A stretch of DNA of 28,655 nt from positions 1 through 28,655 of the forward strand of contig QANT01006657.1 of the NCBI GenBank assembly GCA_003254885.1, given 5' to 3'. Positions 27,884-28,655 of the stretch are shown one piece after another; the first letter of the stretch is position 1; each line of letters begins with the position of its first letter. Both the position numbers and the translations under genes were made by a program. The notes beneath the pieces were generated by a model. The model saw only the letters and a list, made by a program, of their open reading frames with translations. It ran no database searches and was not told the origin of the DNA. Source of the DNA: Purshia tridentata (Eukaryota; Streptophyta; Magnoliopsida; Rosales; Rosaceae).

Positions 27884-28655
27884 TATCAATATGGGCGTAG
27901 ATAGTGCACCAGGACACACGACACAAAGCCTATATGTGTGAACCAATGGGTCCCAAAGACCTATAACCAGCCATTTACCCCCGAGTACTGTCCAGTGGTT
28001 TAAAAATCATAAACCAATATCTCCATAAACATATTACATATACATTCTCAAAATACCACAAGATAAATATTTGTGAATAAAAGAATTACCCAATCAAATC
28101 ACAACTTCATTAAATACTTAAATAAATTCAAAACAATTTTTAAACATTTAAAAGACAAACTTTGAAACCAAAAATCCACTCACAAACTTGGCGAGCAAAA
28201 CGTAAGACTCGTCGATCACCCAACTAGCGGTCAACACCCAAAAACTCCCCCGAAAACACTCCCGATCGTCCTGTACAAATACGTAAGGTCCAAATTGGTT
28301 CCTAAAAGCCTTAAAATAAGGAAAAGAACATTTTTTGTCACTGGCCAATCTAGCACCGCCGCACGTGGTGGCGCCGGCGGTGGTTAATGGCAGCGGTCAC
28401 TGGAAAGTTGACTTTTTCAGCCACCAACCCAGAAAATAAAATTGACATACTAAATTGACAGGCTCAACGAGAGGAACAATTTTGTCAACTAGGCCAAGTC
28501 CAAAAAGTGGCCGAAAGTGGCCGGAAAACCCTAATTTCTGTCTAAAATTTCTGTCCTTGATCTGAAAATTCAAACCGAGGTCGAACGAAACAGGAATTTG
28601 GATTTGAAACTCACGGTAGTTGAAACTTCTAGGGCTCAATTTGTCATCCACAGTG

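Larger units (their letters stand above)
26931..28655 (-). mobile_element. Ty3/gypsy-type long LTR, minus orientation, 3' end at 26931, runs off the window
   Basis: TGACAGGACCGCC interrupts LTR copy 2, so read on the minus strand this LTR ends GGCGGTCCTGTCA. It contains two terminal hairpins, a CTCAGTGAGTG word, a 43-bp hairpin minisatellite and a GC-rich GCCGCCGCACGTGG-type block near 28360. This order resembles Tekay/Del-type plant LTRs, a family assignment from pattern memory. No gag or pol frame is reached. The length is at least 1.7 kb. Confidence 0.6.

Noticed and set aside
28148..28651. Two minus-strand frames at the window end
   Set aside because: They are without family motifs and lie in LTR text; chance open frames in a noncoding LTR are the simpler view.

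Overview
The window is plant nuclear DNA, most likely from a woody eudicot. It has intron-bearing genes with GT/AG splice sites, long AT-rich gene-poor stretches, CT and TA microsatellites, a Ty3/gypsy gag-protease relic with very long LTRs, a PIF/Harbinger-type DNA transposon and a complex satellite array. A Rosaceae origin is possible but cannot be shown from the sequence alone. All splice sites and family names were read by eye; no search or expression data were used.

Positions 1-5155 hold short repeats, then the first copy (A) of a 2.3-kb duplicated block, then a kelch-type beta-propeller gene on the plus strand (about 451 aa in three exons). Head-to-head with it on the minus strand is a small three-exon gene for an unrecognised 90-aa protein. 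Positions 5156-9329 hold a decayed C-terminal fragment of an actin-related protein gene (ARP8-like, minus strand), repeat-like noncoding DNA, and one possible promoter plus first exon (minus strand).

Positions 9330-12238 form a 2.9-kb non-autonomous PIF/Harbinger-type element: inverted termini starting GGCCTTCTACTATG, with TAA on both sides. It carries a captured tau-class glutathione S-transferase fragment and long hairpins. Positions 12565-14880 are the second copy (B) of the 2.3-kb block. In copy B the 90-aa gene is intact. The kelch gene is cut off at its first splice acceptor, where retrotransposon sequence begins.

From 14881 to the end the window is almost all retroelement and satellite. 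A minus-strand LTR-like fragment is followed by a gag-protease pseudogene with no pol, a 2-kb 3' region, and an LTR from 20054. Next comes a 3.2-kb array of 22 roughly 150-bp satellite monomers with higher-order structure. A second copy of the same LTR starts at 25165 directly against the array, and is interrupted at 26931 by the end of a different, minus-strand Ty3/gypsy-type LTR.

The likely functional host genes are the kelch gene in block A and the 90-aa gene in block B. Each block keeps one working gene and one damaged gene. The strongest candidates for undescribed structure are the LTR-satellite-LTR unit, the Pack-type Harbinger element with its GST fragment, and the duplicated splice acceptor in the kelch gene.
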